Source of the DNA: Nocardia aobensis NBRC 100429
GTDB lineage: Bacteria > Actinomycetota > Actinomycetes > Mycobacteriales > Mycobacteriaceae
Reading direction: 5' to 3'
DNA length: 33,443 bases
Assembly (NCBI RefSeq): GCF_000308375.1
Contig: NZ_BAFQ01000108.1
Location: 1 to 33,443, forward strand
Shown here: piece after piece, positions 15,285-22,798 of the stretch
Layout: the number at the start of each line of letters is the position of its first letter
How positions within the stretch are numbered: position 1 is the stretch's first letter
Notes under the pieces: generated by a model
Seen by the model: only the letters and a program-made list of their open reading frames with translations
Database searches by the model: none
What the model was told of the DNA's origin: nothing
Translations under genes and position numbers: made by a program

Positions 15285-17546
15285 ATGAGCGCGGTACTGG
15301 CCGCGTTCCGCGAGGCGTATGCGAATGCGCTTCGGCTGCACATGGATTCACCCACCCAGAACACGCTCGCCGAAGGGTACGAACTCGGCCGGCGCGCACT
15401 GGTCGAGGGTGTGAGCATTCTGGATCTCACCGAGCACCACTTCCGGCTGCTCGACGAACAGGGTCTGATCGCCGGCCCCGCGGCGCAGCAACTCGACGGT
15501 GATGCCGCGCAGCGCGCGCAGGCGGCGCTGGAATTCCTGCTGCAAACCCTGGCCGCGCTCGATGTCGCCACCCGCGGCTTTCTCGACAGCACCCGCAGCT
15601 ACGAATTGCAGCGGCTGCGCGCCGAGGATCTCGAGGGCCGCGACGCCTTCCGCACCGCACTGGTGGAGTCGCTGCAGGACGGCTTCTTCGTCGCCGCCGA
15701 CGACGGAACCATCACCGAGGTCAACTCGGCCTTCGGCGCGCTGACCGGATACGGGCCCGACTCCGTCCCCTACCCGCTGCCGCATCCGTGGACCGACGAC
15801 GAATCGGCCACGCACTATCCGGCGCTGGGCACCGAGGCCGCCCGATTCGTGATGCCGGCCCGCCACCGCGACGGGCGGCGGGTGTGGCTGGCGGTGAGTA
15901 CGTCGTCGCTGCGCAATCCGGAAGACGACGAGCGGCTCTTCGTCGGCACCATCCGCGACGTCACCGCCGAACACGACGCCCAGGCCCGCGACCAGGCGGT
16001 ATCGCTGCTGGCCACCGCAGTGGGCGCCGCCACCACGGTGGCCGAGGTGCTGTCGGTGGGGCTCGAGGAACTGCGCCGGGCCATCGGCGCGGAAACCGCC
16101 GTGGTGTCGATGTGGGCCAATCGCCAAACCGCACCCGAGTTGTACATCTCGGGCCCGGTGGCCGGCGGCGACGCCGTCTCCCGGCAGGTGATCGACGCGC
16201 GGGCGCGGGCGCTGCTGGACCGCACCCGGATGCGGCCGCATCGCGCCATGTTCGCCATCCCCGAAGGCGCGTCGAGTTCCGAGGGCATCGTGGCGCCGCT
16301 GGGCGAAACCGGTGACGCCGCACTGTGGGTGCGCTTCGCCGCGCCGCGCGCGATCAGCTCGGGTGACTGGGCGCTGTTCTCGCTGTTGGTCGGCCACCTC
16401 AGCCTGGCCGTGCAGCGCGCCCGCAACTTCGACCAGGCCCGCTCGACCTCGCTGACGTTGCAGCGGGCCATGCTGGGGCCGCTGGAACTGCCGCCGGGAT
16501 TCGCGGTGCACTACGAACCGGCACTCCCCCCGCTCGAGATCGGCGGCGACTGGTACGACGTGGTGCAGCTGCGCGACGGCACCCTGGGCATCGTGGTCGG
16601 CGACTGCGTCGGCCGCGGCCTGTCGGCGGCGGTGGTGATGGGCCAATTGCGCACCGCGGCACAGGCTTTGCTGCTGCGCGGCGCCGGTCCCGCCCAGCTG
16701 CTGGCCGAACTGGACGCGGTGGCCGCCCGCATCCCCGGCGCCATGTGCACGACGGTCTGCGCCGCCATCCTCGATCCCGCGCGCGGGCTGGTGCGGTACT
16801 CCAGTGCCGGGCATATGCCGCCCGTGCTGGCCTCGCCCGGGCAGACCGGCCGGCTGCTCGAAGGCGGGCGCGCGGTACCGCTGGCCACCTTCGACACCCC
16901 GAATCGACCCGAGGCGACCACCGCGATCGAACCCGGTTCGACGCTGGTGTTGTTCACCGACGGCCTGGTCGAGCAGCGCGGCATCGACATCGATATCCGG
17001 TTCGATCAGATCGCCGACGAATTGTCCGGCGCCGCAACACATCTGCCGCGCGAGGTGGCCGACGCGGTGCTGTCGCGGCTGCGCCCCGACGCCGGCTACG
17101 ACGACGATATCGCGATGGTGGTCTACCGCCAGCCACCGCAACCACTGCACCTGGACATCCCCGCCGAACCCGCACGGCTGTCGGGTGTGCGCCGCGCCCT
17201 GACATCGTGGCTGTCCGCGGCCGCCGTCGGCCACGACCTCGCCGCCGATCTGGTCGCCGCCGCCAACGAGGCCTGCACGAACAGCATCGAGCACGCCTAC
17301 GCCCCCGGCGCTTCCGGCCACGTGACCCTCACCGCCGCCCATGTGCGCGGCGCGGTATGTCTCGAGATCGTCGACACCGGGACGTGGCGGCCGCAGCCCG
17401 AGGATCCGGGCACCCGCGGGCGCGGGCTGTCCATGATGCGCGCCCTCGCCGACGATGTGGAGATCGAACAGACCGATGCCGGCACGCGGGTGCGGTTGAC
17501 CACGAAACTGCCGTTGGTGACGTTCTCGGCGGCGAGCAGGGTCTGA
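15285..17546 (+). CDS. Multidomain phosphatase-kinase: RsbU_N, PAS, GAF, PP2C (SpoIIE) and HATPase
   Basis: A 753-residue protein from ATG 15285 (GTG 15234 would add 17 residues overlapping rsbX). Domain order: an RsbU-type N-terminal helical domain (1-90), the docking site for RsbT in Bacillus; PAS (about 115-230); GAF (about 245-390); a PP2C phosphatase (about 410-620) with all metal aspartates visible (Gly-Gly-Asp-Trp-Tyr-Asp, Val-Gly-Asp-Cys-Val-Gly-Arg-Gly, Phe-Thr-Asp-Gly-Leu-Val-Glu, Asp-Asp-Asp-Ile-Ala-Met-Val); and a C-terminal RsbW-like HATPase (about 630-740) with N box Glu-Ala-Cys-Thr-Asn and G2 Gly-Arg-Gly-Leu. It would both dephosphorylate an RsbV-type antagonist and carry the kinase that phosphorylates it or binds a sigma factor. 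Last gene of the operon; its stop is 2 bases from the convergent regulator. Confidence 0.92.
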   Translation: MSAVLAAFREAYANALRLHMDSPTQNTLAEGYELGRRALVEGVSILDLTEHHFRLLDEQGLIAGPAAQQLDGDAAQRAQAALEFLLQTLAALDVATRGFLDSTRSYELQRLRAEDLEGRDAFRTALVESLQDGFFVAADDGTITEVNSAFGALTGYGPDSVPYPLPHPWTDDESATHYPALGTEAARFVMPARHRDGRRVWLAVSTSSLRNPEDDERLFVGTIRDVTAEHDAQARDQAVSLLATAVGAATTVAEVLSVGLEELRRAIGAETAVVSMWANRQTAPELYISGPVAGGDAVSRQVIDARARALLDRTRMRPHRAMFAIPEGASSSEGIVAPLGETGDAALWVRFAAPRAISSGDWALFSLLVGHLSLAVQRARNFDQARSTSLTLQRAMLGPLELPPGFAVHYEPALPPLEIGGDWYDVVQLRDGTLGIVVGDCVGRGLSAAVVMGQLRTAAQALLLRGAGPAQLLAELDAVAARIPGAMCTTVCAAILDPARGLVRYSSAGHMPPVLASPGQTGRLLEGGRAVPLATFDTPNRPEATTAIEPGSTLVLFTDGLVEQRGIDIDIRFDQIADELSGAATHLPREVADAVLSRLRPDAGYDDDIAMVVYRQPPQPLHLDIPAEPARLSGVRRALTSWLSAAAVGHDLAADLVAAANEACTNSIEHAYAPGASGHVTLTAAHVRGAVCLEIVDTGTWRPQPEDPGTRGRGLSMMRALADDVEIEQTDAGTRVRLTTKLPLVTFSAASRV

Positions 17547-17548
17547 GC

Positions 17549-18445
17549 TCAGTCCGTCGCCGGTAGCGCGTTTCGCGTCTCGATTCCGAGGAGGCCGAGG
17601 GCGAAATCGGCGTACTCGGTGGCGATCTGCTCGGGAGTCGCGGGCCCGTCGAGCCGGAACCACTGCGGCAACGACGTGCACATCGTGGCGATGGCCCGGC
17701 CGGCGACACGCGCGTGCGCGGCGGGCAGGTTCGCCTCGGCCAGGGCGGTGTCGATGTCCGCGTCGAGCAGATACTGAATCTCGTTGCGGGATGCGGTGAT
17801 TCGCCGGCGATTGTCCGGTGTGAGACTGCGCATCTCACTCGCGCCGATGAAGGCCAGCTCGCGGCGGTGGGTGTGGAACAGGGCGAGGGCCTCGACCACG
17901 CGGACCAGACGGTCGCGGCCACCGATCGCCTCGCCGCGTGCCGCCCTTGTGCGCCAGTGCAATTCGTCCATGGTGAGGTCGAGCGCGCGGACGAGAAGTT
18001 CCTGTTTGTCGCGGTAGTGGTGATAGACGCCGGGCACGCTCATCCGGGCGCGGTGGGCGATCGACCGCATGGTCGCGCCGTGATATCCGGTCTCGACGAA
18101 GGAATCGATGGCGGCGGCCAGGACCGGATCGATGTCCAGCGGCGGGAATTCGCGCCAGGCGCGGGCGATGTCGCGCTCGGGCGCACCGCTCGTTCGCAGG
18201 CGCCGACGCGCCGGCCGCGACGCGGGAGATTCGTCGATCAGCCAGGCGACCGTGGTGTCGAGCGCCGCGGCCAAGGCACGCAGCCGGGCGATCGAGACGC
18301 CGGTCTTGTCGTTCTCGACCGCGCTGAGGGTGGCCGGACTGACGCCGATCCGTTCCGCGGTCGCGCGCAGCGACAGCCCGGCATCGGTTCTCGCCTGCCG
18401 CACCCGGCTGCCCACACCGTGTCGATCCTGCTCCGCACCATCCAT
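17549..18445 (-). CDS. Double-HTH regulator: XRE domain fused to a TetR-family protein
   Basis: A 298-residue protein. Residues 11-68 are a Cro/CI-type helix-turn-helix (Leu-Ser-Leu-Arg-Ala-Thr-Ala-Glu-Arg-Ile-Gly-Val-Ser-Pro-Ala-Thr-Leu-Ser). After an Arg-rich linker, residues 106-152 are a TetR DNA-binding domain (Ser-Val-Pro-Gly-Val-Tyr-His-His-Tyr) and the rest is a helical TetR ligand domain resembling those of acyl-CoA-responsive regulators. ATG 18445 starts at the XRE domain. TATTCT (18453-18458 on this strand) lies 7 bases before it, so the transcript may be leaderless. A perfect palindrome overlaps this -10 element. It is divergent from the acyl-CoA dehydrogenase operon and is its probable regulator. 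Confidence 0.9.
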   Translation of the reverse strand: MDGAEQDRHGVGSRVRQARTDAGLSLRATAERIGVSPATLSAVENDKTGVSIARLRALAAALDTTVAWLIDESPASRPARRRLRTSGAPERDIARAWREFPPLDIDPVLAAAIDSFVETGYHGATMRSIAHRARMSVPGVYHHYRDKQELLVRALDLTMDELHWRTRAARGEAIGGRDRLVRVVEALALFHTHRRELAFIGASEMRSLTPDNRRRITASRNEIQYLLDADIDTALAEANLPAAHARVAGRAIATMCTSLPQWFRLDGPATPEQIATEYADFALGLLGIETRNALPATD

Positions 18446-18447
18446 GA

Positions 18448-18466
18448 TGTTCAGAATACCTGAACA
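18448..18466. promoter_or_regulatory. Operator TGTTCAG-N5-CTGAACA overlapping the regulator's -10
   Basis: A perfect inverted repeat with 7-base arms and a 5-base spacer, directly upstream of the XRE-TetR start and covering its TATTCT -10 element. Size and position fit autoregulation by an XRE or TetR dimer. Confidence 0.7.
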
Positions 18467-18491
18467 GCGACGCTGCGCGAAGAACACCGAA

Positions 18492-18555
18492 TTGACAGGC
18501 GTTATCTTGCCATGCGAGTCTGCATGACAGGTGATCGCCGAGCGATCGTTCGGCG
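18492..18555 (+). promoter_or_regulatory. Promoter/leader region of the acyl-CoA dehydrogenase operon
   Basis: TTGACA at 18492-18497 is a good -35 element, though no clear -10 follows at normal spacing. CATGC-N6-GCATG (18511-18526) is an inverted repeat. CGCCGA (18536-18541) and TCGGCG (18550-18555) enclose a further near-complete palindrome, giving a 20-bp hairpin with a single G/T pair just before the ribosome site. Confidence 0.45.
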
Positions 18556-18575
18556 ACTGAGATCGAGGAGTGGAC

Positions 18576-19784
18576 GTGGCGATCGAGCTGTCCCTGCCGC
18601 CCGAGGTACACGAACTGACCGAACGTACCCGCGACTTCATCCGCGATCGGGTACTGCCGCTCGAGGATGCGCACGACGGCGATATCACCGCGGCCGGTGG
18701 CGACACGTTCCGCGTCGAACTGCAGCAGGCCGCGCGCGACGCGGGTGTCTTCGCGCCGCACGCGCCGGTCGAATACGGCGGCCACGGTCTCGGAATGTCG
18801 GACCGCGCGCCCGTCTTCGAGGAAGCGGGCTATTCGCTGTTCGGCCCGACGGCGCTGAATATCGCCGCGCCCGACGAGGGCAATCTGCACATGCTCGCCC
18901 ATATCGCGAACCCGGAGCAGAAGCAGCAGTTTCTCGCGCCGCTCGCGCACGGCGATGTGCGGTCCGCCTTCGCGATGACCGAACCGGCGCCCGGTGCGGG
19001 CTCCGATCCGTCGGCGCTGGCCACCCGCGCGGTCCGGGCCGAGGGCGGATGGCGGATCAACGGCCGCAAGTGGTTCATCACCGGCGCCGACAGCGCGGGC
19101 TTCTTCATCATCATGGCCCGCACCTCGGGAGAGCCGGGTCAGCGCGGCGGCGCGACCATGTTCCTGGCGCCGGCCGACACTCCCGGCATCCGGGTCGGAC
19201 GCCACCTCGACACGCTGGATCGCTCGATGGTCGGCGGGCACTGCGAAGTCTTCTTCGAGGACCTGCTGGTGCCGGACGCGGCCGTTCTCGGCGAGGTCGA
19301 CCGCGGCTTCGAATACGCCCAGGTCCGTCTCGGCCCGGCCCGCATGACGCATGTGATGCGCTGGCTCGGCGCCGCCCGCCGCGGACACGACGTCGCGGTC
19401 GCGCACGTGGCCCGGCGCGAGGGTTTCGGTTCGCGCCTCGGCGACCTCGGCATGGTGCAGAAGATGATCGCCGACAACGAGATCGATATCGCCGCCACGC
19501 GCGCGCTGCTGACCCGCGCGTGCTGGGAACTCGACCGCGGCGAGCCGGCCGCCAACGCCACCTCGATCGCGAAAACCTTTGCCGCCGAAGCCATTTTCCG
19601 GATCGTGGACCGCAGTATGCAGATGTGCGGCGGCCTCGGCGTGTCCGGCGATCTGCCGCTGGCGCGGCTGTCGCGCGAGGTGCGGCCCTTCCGCATCTAC
19701 GACGGACCGTCCGAGGTCCATCGGTGGGCGATCGCCAAGCGTGCGGTCGGCGCCGCGAAGCGCGCATTGCGAGAAGCCGAATGA
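18576..19784 (+). CDS. Acyl-CoA dehydrogenase of the ACAD10/ACAD11/LvaC type
   Basis: A 402-residue FAD flavoprotein of the acyl-CoA dehydrogenase fold: Phe-Ala-Met-Thr-Glu-Pro-Ala (FAD/substrate binding, about 130), Trp-Phe-Ile-Thr-Gly-Ala, Gln-Met-Cys-Gly-Gly-Leu-Gly-Val near 348 and the C-terminal Tyr-Asp-Gly-Pro-Ser-Glu-Val-His-Arg. Ordinary family members have the catalytic Glu in Tyr-Glu-Gly-Thr; here it is Asp in Tyr-Asp-Gly-Pro, as in ACAD10/11-like proteins. GTG 18576 is chosen because GAGGAG at 18565-18570 fits it rather than GTG 18570. The stop overlaps the APH-kinase ATG (ATGA). With that kinase it probably processes 4-hydroxyacyl-CoA. Confidence 0.92.
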   Translation: MAIELSLPPEVHELTERTRDFIRDRVLPLEDAHDGDITAAGGDTFRVELQQAARDAGVFAPHAPVEYGGHGLGMSDRAPVFEEAGYSLFGPTALNIAAPDEGNLHMLAHIANPEQKQQFLAPLAHGDVRSAFAMTEPAPGAGSDPSALATRAVRAEGGWRINGRKWFITGADSAGFFIIMARTSGEPGQRGGATMFLAPADTPGIRVGRHLDTLDRSMVGGHCEVFFEDLLVPDAAVLGEVDRGFEYAQVRLGPARMTHVMRWLGAARRGHDVAVAHVARREGFGSRLGDLGMVQKMIADNEIDIAATRALLTRACWELDRGEPAANATSIAKTFAAEAIFRIVDRSMQMCGGLGVSGDLPLARLSREVRPFRIYDGPSEVHRWAIAKRAVGAAKRALREAE

Positions 19785-20803
19785 GCCTGCCCGGAATGGA
19801 TGTCGCCGCGCTCGAGCGGTTCCTGCGGGAACAGGGCGTCGGCGTGCGCGGTGAACTGCGCGTGGACCTGATCAGCGGCGGCCGGTCGAATCTGACCTTC
19901 GTCGCCTCCGACGAGGTGTCGCGGTGGGTGGTGCGCCGCCCGCCGGTCGCGGGGCTCACCCCGTCCGCGCACGATATGGCCCGCGAGTTCACGGTGACCC
20001 ACGCCTTGCGCGAATCGGCGGTGCCCGTGGCGAAGACGGTCGCCTTCGACGCCGACGGCGCCGTACTCGGCGCGCCGATGACCGTCGTGGAGTTCGTCGA
20101 CGGCACCGTGATCCGCGATCAGGACGATCTCGCCGCACTCACCGACACCCAGATCGATGCCGCCGTCGACGAACTGGTCCGGGTACTGGCCGAGCTGCAT
20201 GCCGTGGATCCGGTCGCGGTCGGACTCGAAAAGTTCGGTCGCCCGGACGGATTCGTGACCCGGCAGGTCAATCTGTGGGCCTCGCAATGGGAACGGGTGA
20301 AGACCCGCGAACTTCCCGACGTCGCGACCCTGCACGCCGCGCTGGCCGAGGCGGTGCCGGACCGGTCGGCGGCCTCGATCGTGCACGGCGACTTCCGCAT
20401 CGACAACACCATTCTCGATGCGCACGATCCCGGCCTGGTCCGCGCCGTCGTCGACTGGGAGCTGTCCACCCTCGGCGATCCGCTCACCGATGTGGCGTTG
20501 ATGTGCGTGTACCGGGCACCGATCTTCGATCTGGTGCTCGGTTCGCCGGCAGCGTGGACCAGCCACCGCATGCCCGGCGCCGACGATCTCGCCCAGGCCT
20601 ACGCCACGGCTTCGGGCCGCGATCTCGGTGAGTGGGGTTTCTATCTCGCCCTGGCCAATTTCAAGCTCGGCGTCATCGGTGAGGGCATCACCCACCGCGC
20701 GCTGCGGGGCTCGGATGCCGGCTCCGCCGCCGAACGCGCGGCCGAGGCGACACCGGAGTTCATGGCCGCCGGCCTGCGCGCACTGAAAGGAGTCCGGAAG
20801 TGA
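19781..20803 (+). CDS. APH-family kinase, probable 4-hydroxyacyl-CoA kinase (LvaA/ACAD11-N-like)
   Basis: A 340-residue protein with the aminoglycoside-phosphotransferase/choline-kinase fold. An N-terminal Ser-Gly-Gly-Arg-Ser-Asn-Leu-Thr glycine loop (about 31-38) is followed by Val-Val-Arg-Arg-Pro, the catalytic loop Val-His-Gly-Asp-Phe-Arg-Ile-Asp-Asn (about 203-211) and the metal motif Val-Val-Asp-Trp-Glu (about 225). Despite annotation habits, this subfamily is linked to fatty-acid metabolism: mammalian ACAD10 and ACAD11 fuse the same kinase to an acyl-CoA dehydrogenase, and Pseudomonas LvaA works with LvaC on 4-hydroxyvaleryl-CoA. Overlapping the dehydrogenase by 4 bases and the SDR by 4, it is part of one translational unit. 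Confidence 0.9.
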   Translation: MSLPGMDVAALERFLREQGVGVRGELRVDLISGGRSNLTFVASDEVSRWVVRRPPVAGLTPSAHDMAREFTVTHALRESAVPVAKTVAFDADGAVLGAPMTVVEFVDGTVIRDQDDLAALTDTQIDAAVDELVRVLAELHAVDPVAVGLEKFGRPDGFVTRQVNLWASQWERVKTRELPDVATLHAALAEAVPDRSAASIVHGDFRIDNTILDAHDPGLVRAVVDWELSTLGDPLTDVALMCVYRAPIFDLVLGSPAAWTSHRMPGADDLAQAYATASGRDLGEWGFYLALANFKLGVIGEGITHRALRGSDAGSAAERAAEATPEFMAAGLRALKGVRK

Positions 20804-21546
20804 CCGGAAATCGTAAGTCCGCCCTGATCAGCGGAGCGTCCCGCGGAATCGGGCTCGGCATCGCGAACCGCCTTGCCGAACAGGGCTATTCGCTCACCGT
20901 CACCGCCCGCGATGCCGCACGCCTCGACGAGGTCGCCGCGCAACTGCGGTCGGCCGGCGCGACGGACGTCGTCGCCGTGGCCGCCGACATGTCCGATACC
21001 GACGGCGTCGACCGGGTGGTGGCCGAGCACGCGAACCGGTTCGGCACCCTGTCGGCGCTGATCCTCAACGCGGGCGTCGGCACCGCCGGTCCGCTCGCCG
21101 ACACCTCGATGCGGCGCTTCGACAAAACCCTCGCGGTCAATCTGCGTGCGCCGCTGCAACTCATCCAGGGCGTGCTGCCGATGCTGCGCGCCGCCGCCGC
21201 GGCCGCACCGGACCGCGGCGCGAAAGTGATTGCGCTGTCGTCGATCACGGGCGTCTACGCCGAAGCCGGACTCGCCGTCTACGGCGCCGCCAAGGCAGCG
21301 CTCATCTCCCTGATCGCCACCCTCAACGCCGAGGAATCCGGTTACGGCATCAGCGCCACCACCCTCGCTCCCGGCTATGTCGACACCGATATGAGCGCCT
21401 GGATCCACGACCGCATCCCGCCGGAGCAGATGCTCGCCGTCGGCGACATCGTCGAAATGGTCGATGCCCTGCTGCGGTTGTCGTCGCGGGCGGTGGTGCC
21501 GAACATCGTGCTCTCTCGCGCGGGCACCGACGCCTACCGCGCATAG
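20800..21546 (+). CDS. Short-chain dehydrogenase/reductase (SDR)
   Basis: A 248-residue classical SDR: cofactor loop Ser-Gly-Ala-Ser-Arg-Gly-Ile-Gly (10-17), Asn-Ala-Gly-Val-Gly (about 90-94), catalytic Ser in Leu-Ser-Ser-Ile-Thr, and Tyr-Gly-Ala-Ala-Lys (about 165). Arg at the end of strand 2 (Thr-Ala-Arg-Asp) suggests NADP(H). In the levulinate pathway the SDR LvaD reduces 4-oxoacyl-CoA to 4-hydroxyacyl-CoA, which would feed the kinase and dehydrogenase encoded just upstream. GTG 20800 overlaps the kinase stop and has AAAGGAG about 8 bases before it. Confidence 0.92.
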   Translation: MTGNRKSALISGASRGIGLGIANRLAEQGYSLTVTARDAARLDEVAAQLRSAGATDVVAVAADMSDTDGVDRVVAEHANRFGTLSALILNAGVGTAGPLADTSMRRFDKTLAVNLRAPLQLIQGVLPMLRAAAAAAPDRGAKVIALSSITGVYAEAGLAVYGAAKAALISLIATLNAEESGYGISATTLAPGYVDTDMSAWIHDRIPPEQMLAVGDIVEMVDALLRLSSRAVVPNIVLSRAGTDAYRA

Positions 21547-21554
21547 CGACCTCC

Positions 21555-21582
21555 CTGCCGCCGGATTCCGATCCGGCGGCAG
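21555..21582 (+). terminator. Hairpin after the SDR gene
   Basis: A perfect 12-bp GC-rich stem (21555-21566 with 21571-21582) and a TCCG loop, 9 bases after the SDR stop and 11 before the next ATG. It lacks a U tract, as is common for actinobacterial terminators. Confidence 0.6.
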
Positions 21583-21592
21583 AATTCGACGG

Positions 21593-22348
21593 ATGGAGCG
21601 GACTTTCGAGGAATTGCTCGACGACGCCGCGGCGGCACCGGTGCACGGCTGGGGTTTCGAGTGGCTGGACGGGCGGGCCACCGAACAGCGGCCGTCGTGG
21701 GGTTATCAGCGATCGATGAGCGCGCGTCTGGCGACCGCGACGGCGGCACTCGACCTCGAAACCGGCGGCGGTGAAGTGCTCGCCGAGGCCGACACGTTCC
21801 CGCCGACGATGGCGGCGACCGAATCGTGGCCGCCGAACGTCGCCGCGGCGACCGCGCGGTTGCATCCCCGCGGGGCCGTGGTGGTCGCCACCGCCGAGGA
21901 CGCCCCGCTCCCGTTCGCCGACGCCGCCTTCGATCTCGTGACCAGCCGGCATCCGGCCGTGGTCCGGTGGCACGAGATTGCCCGAGTGTTGCGGCCCGGC
22001 GGCACCTACTTCGCGCAGCACGTCGGACCCGCGAGCGCCTTCGAACTGATCGAATACTTCCTCGGACCGCAACCCGAGGCCCGGCGCCTACGCCACCACG
22101 ACGACGAAGCCGCCGCCGCGCGCGCCGCGGGACTGCGGATCGCCGATCTGCGCCACGAACGACTGCGGATGGAATTCTTCGATATCGGAGCGGTCGTGTA
22201 CCTCCTGCGCAAGGTGATCTGGCTCGTCCCCGGTTTCACCGTCGATCGCTATCACGACCGGCTGCGTGAACTGGACGACCGGATCCGGCGGGAGGGGTCG
22301 TTCGTCGCTCACTCCGCACGCACGCTGTTCGACGCCGTCAAGTCCTGA
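21593..22348 (+). CDS. SAM-dependent methyltransferase, class I
   Basis: A 251-residue methyltransferase-like protein. Motif I is Leu-Asp-Leu-Glu-Thr-Gly-Gly-Gly-Glu-Val-Leu (about 54-64). Then come Ala-Ala-Thr-Glu-Ser-Trp-Pro-Pro-Asn-Val, Ala-Glu-Asp-Ala-Pro-Leu-Pro-Phe (about 101-108), Phe-Asp-Leu-Val-Thr-Ser-Arg-His and Glu-Ile-Ala-Arg-Val-Leu-Arg-Pro-Gly-Gly-Thr. This is the pattern of a small actinobacterial subfamily related to ubiquinone/menaquinone-type methyltransferases; substrate unknown. Unlike the gene at 2008 it is intact. It is preceded by a terminator-like hairpin, so it is probably transcribed separately from the SDR operon. Confidence 0.85.
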   Translation: MERTFEELLDDAAAAPVHGWGFEWLDGRATEQRPSWGYQRSMSARLATATAALDLETGGGEVLAEADTFPPTMAATESWPPNVAAATARLHPRGAVVVATAEDAPLPFADAAFDLVTSRHPAVVRWHEIARVLRPGGTYFAQHVGPASAFELIEYFLGPQPEARRLRHHDDEAAAARAAGLRIADLRHERLRMEFFDIGAVVYLLRKVIWLVPGFTVDRYHDRLRELDDRIRREGSFVAHSARTLFDAVKS

Positions 22349-22648
22349 GCCGGCGGGGCTATCGGCCTTCACCGGCACGGTTCCGACTGTTAGCTGTGAA
22401 TGTGCTGTGGCCCACTCGAGAAGGGCGACATTTCGCGCGGCGACGCACCCGCACTCGCCGTCACCAACGGGAGTTCGCTCCACCCCGGGAGCGGACACGA
22501 TGCGGCGATACAGATGACCTCATTGCCCTTTCCGGGGCGACGCCGCCGCTCACAAGATCAACAGAAAACGGGCCTTGACGTCGAGGATGCCCCGGCAGAC
22601 TCCAGCAAACAGCACCGGACGAGCGAAGGCGTCAACCCCCGGACAGGG

Positions 22649-22698
22649 GTTTGCCCGCTTTCGCGGTCGGGAAATACCTTCTGAGTTTGCTAGGTATT
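22649..22698 (+). promoter_or_regulatory. SigF/SigB-like promoter followed by an inverted repeat
   Basis: GGTTT (ending 22652) and GGGAAA (22669-22674) are separated by 16 bases, close to the SigF/SigB consensus. AATACCT (22673-22679) and AGGTATT (22692-22698) form a 7-base inverted repeat across the expected start of transcription. A short hairpin AACCCC-N6-GGGGTT (22634-22651) overlaps the -35. The rest of the 450-base stretch from 22349 to 22798 shows no gene that I can support. Confidence 0.5.
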
Positions 22699-22798
22699 CG
22701 CGGGTCTGTCCGCGAGAGGTACAGCGGCGGAACCGATCGGCGGGCGCCCACCACGTCGCCGGTGGTTCCGGATTGCGGACGACGCGAGGAGGACTGCC

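Noticed and set aside
15348..17681. A 777-codon open frame on the minus strand opposite the stress phosphatase-kinase
   Set aside because: Open only because of GC-biased third positions in the true gene on the other strand; its product is Gly/Arg/His/Gln-rich without any domain.
17835..19721. A 628-codon minus-strand frame across the acyl-CoA dehydrogenase gene
   Set aside because: Shadow of the well-supported dehydrogenase and regulator genes; low-complexity product.
19781..20803. Calling the APH-fold gene an aminoglycoside resistance gene
   Set aside because: Its overlap with an acyl-CoA dehydrogenase and an SDR, and the ACAD10/11 and LvaA precedents, point to lipid or keto-acid metabolism.
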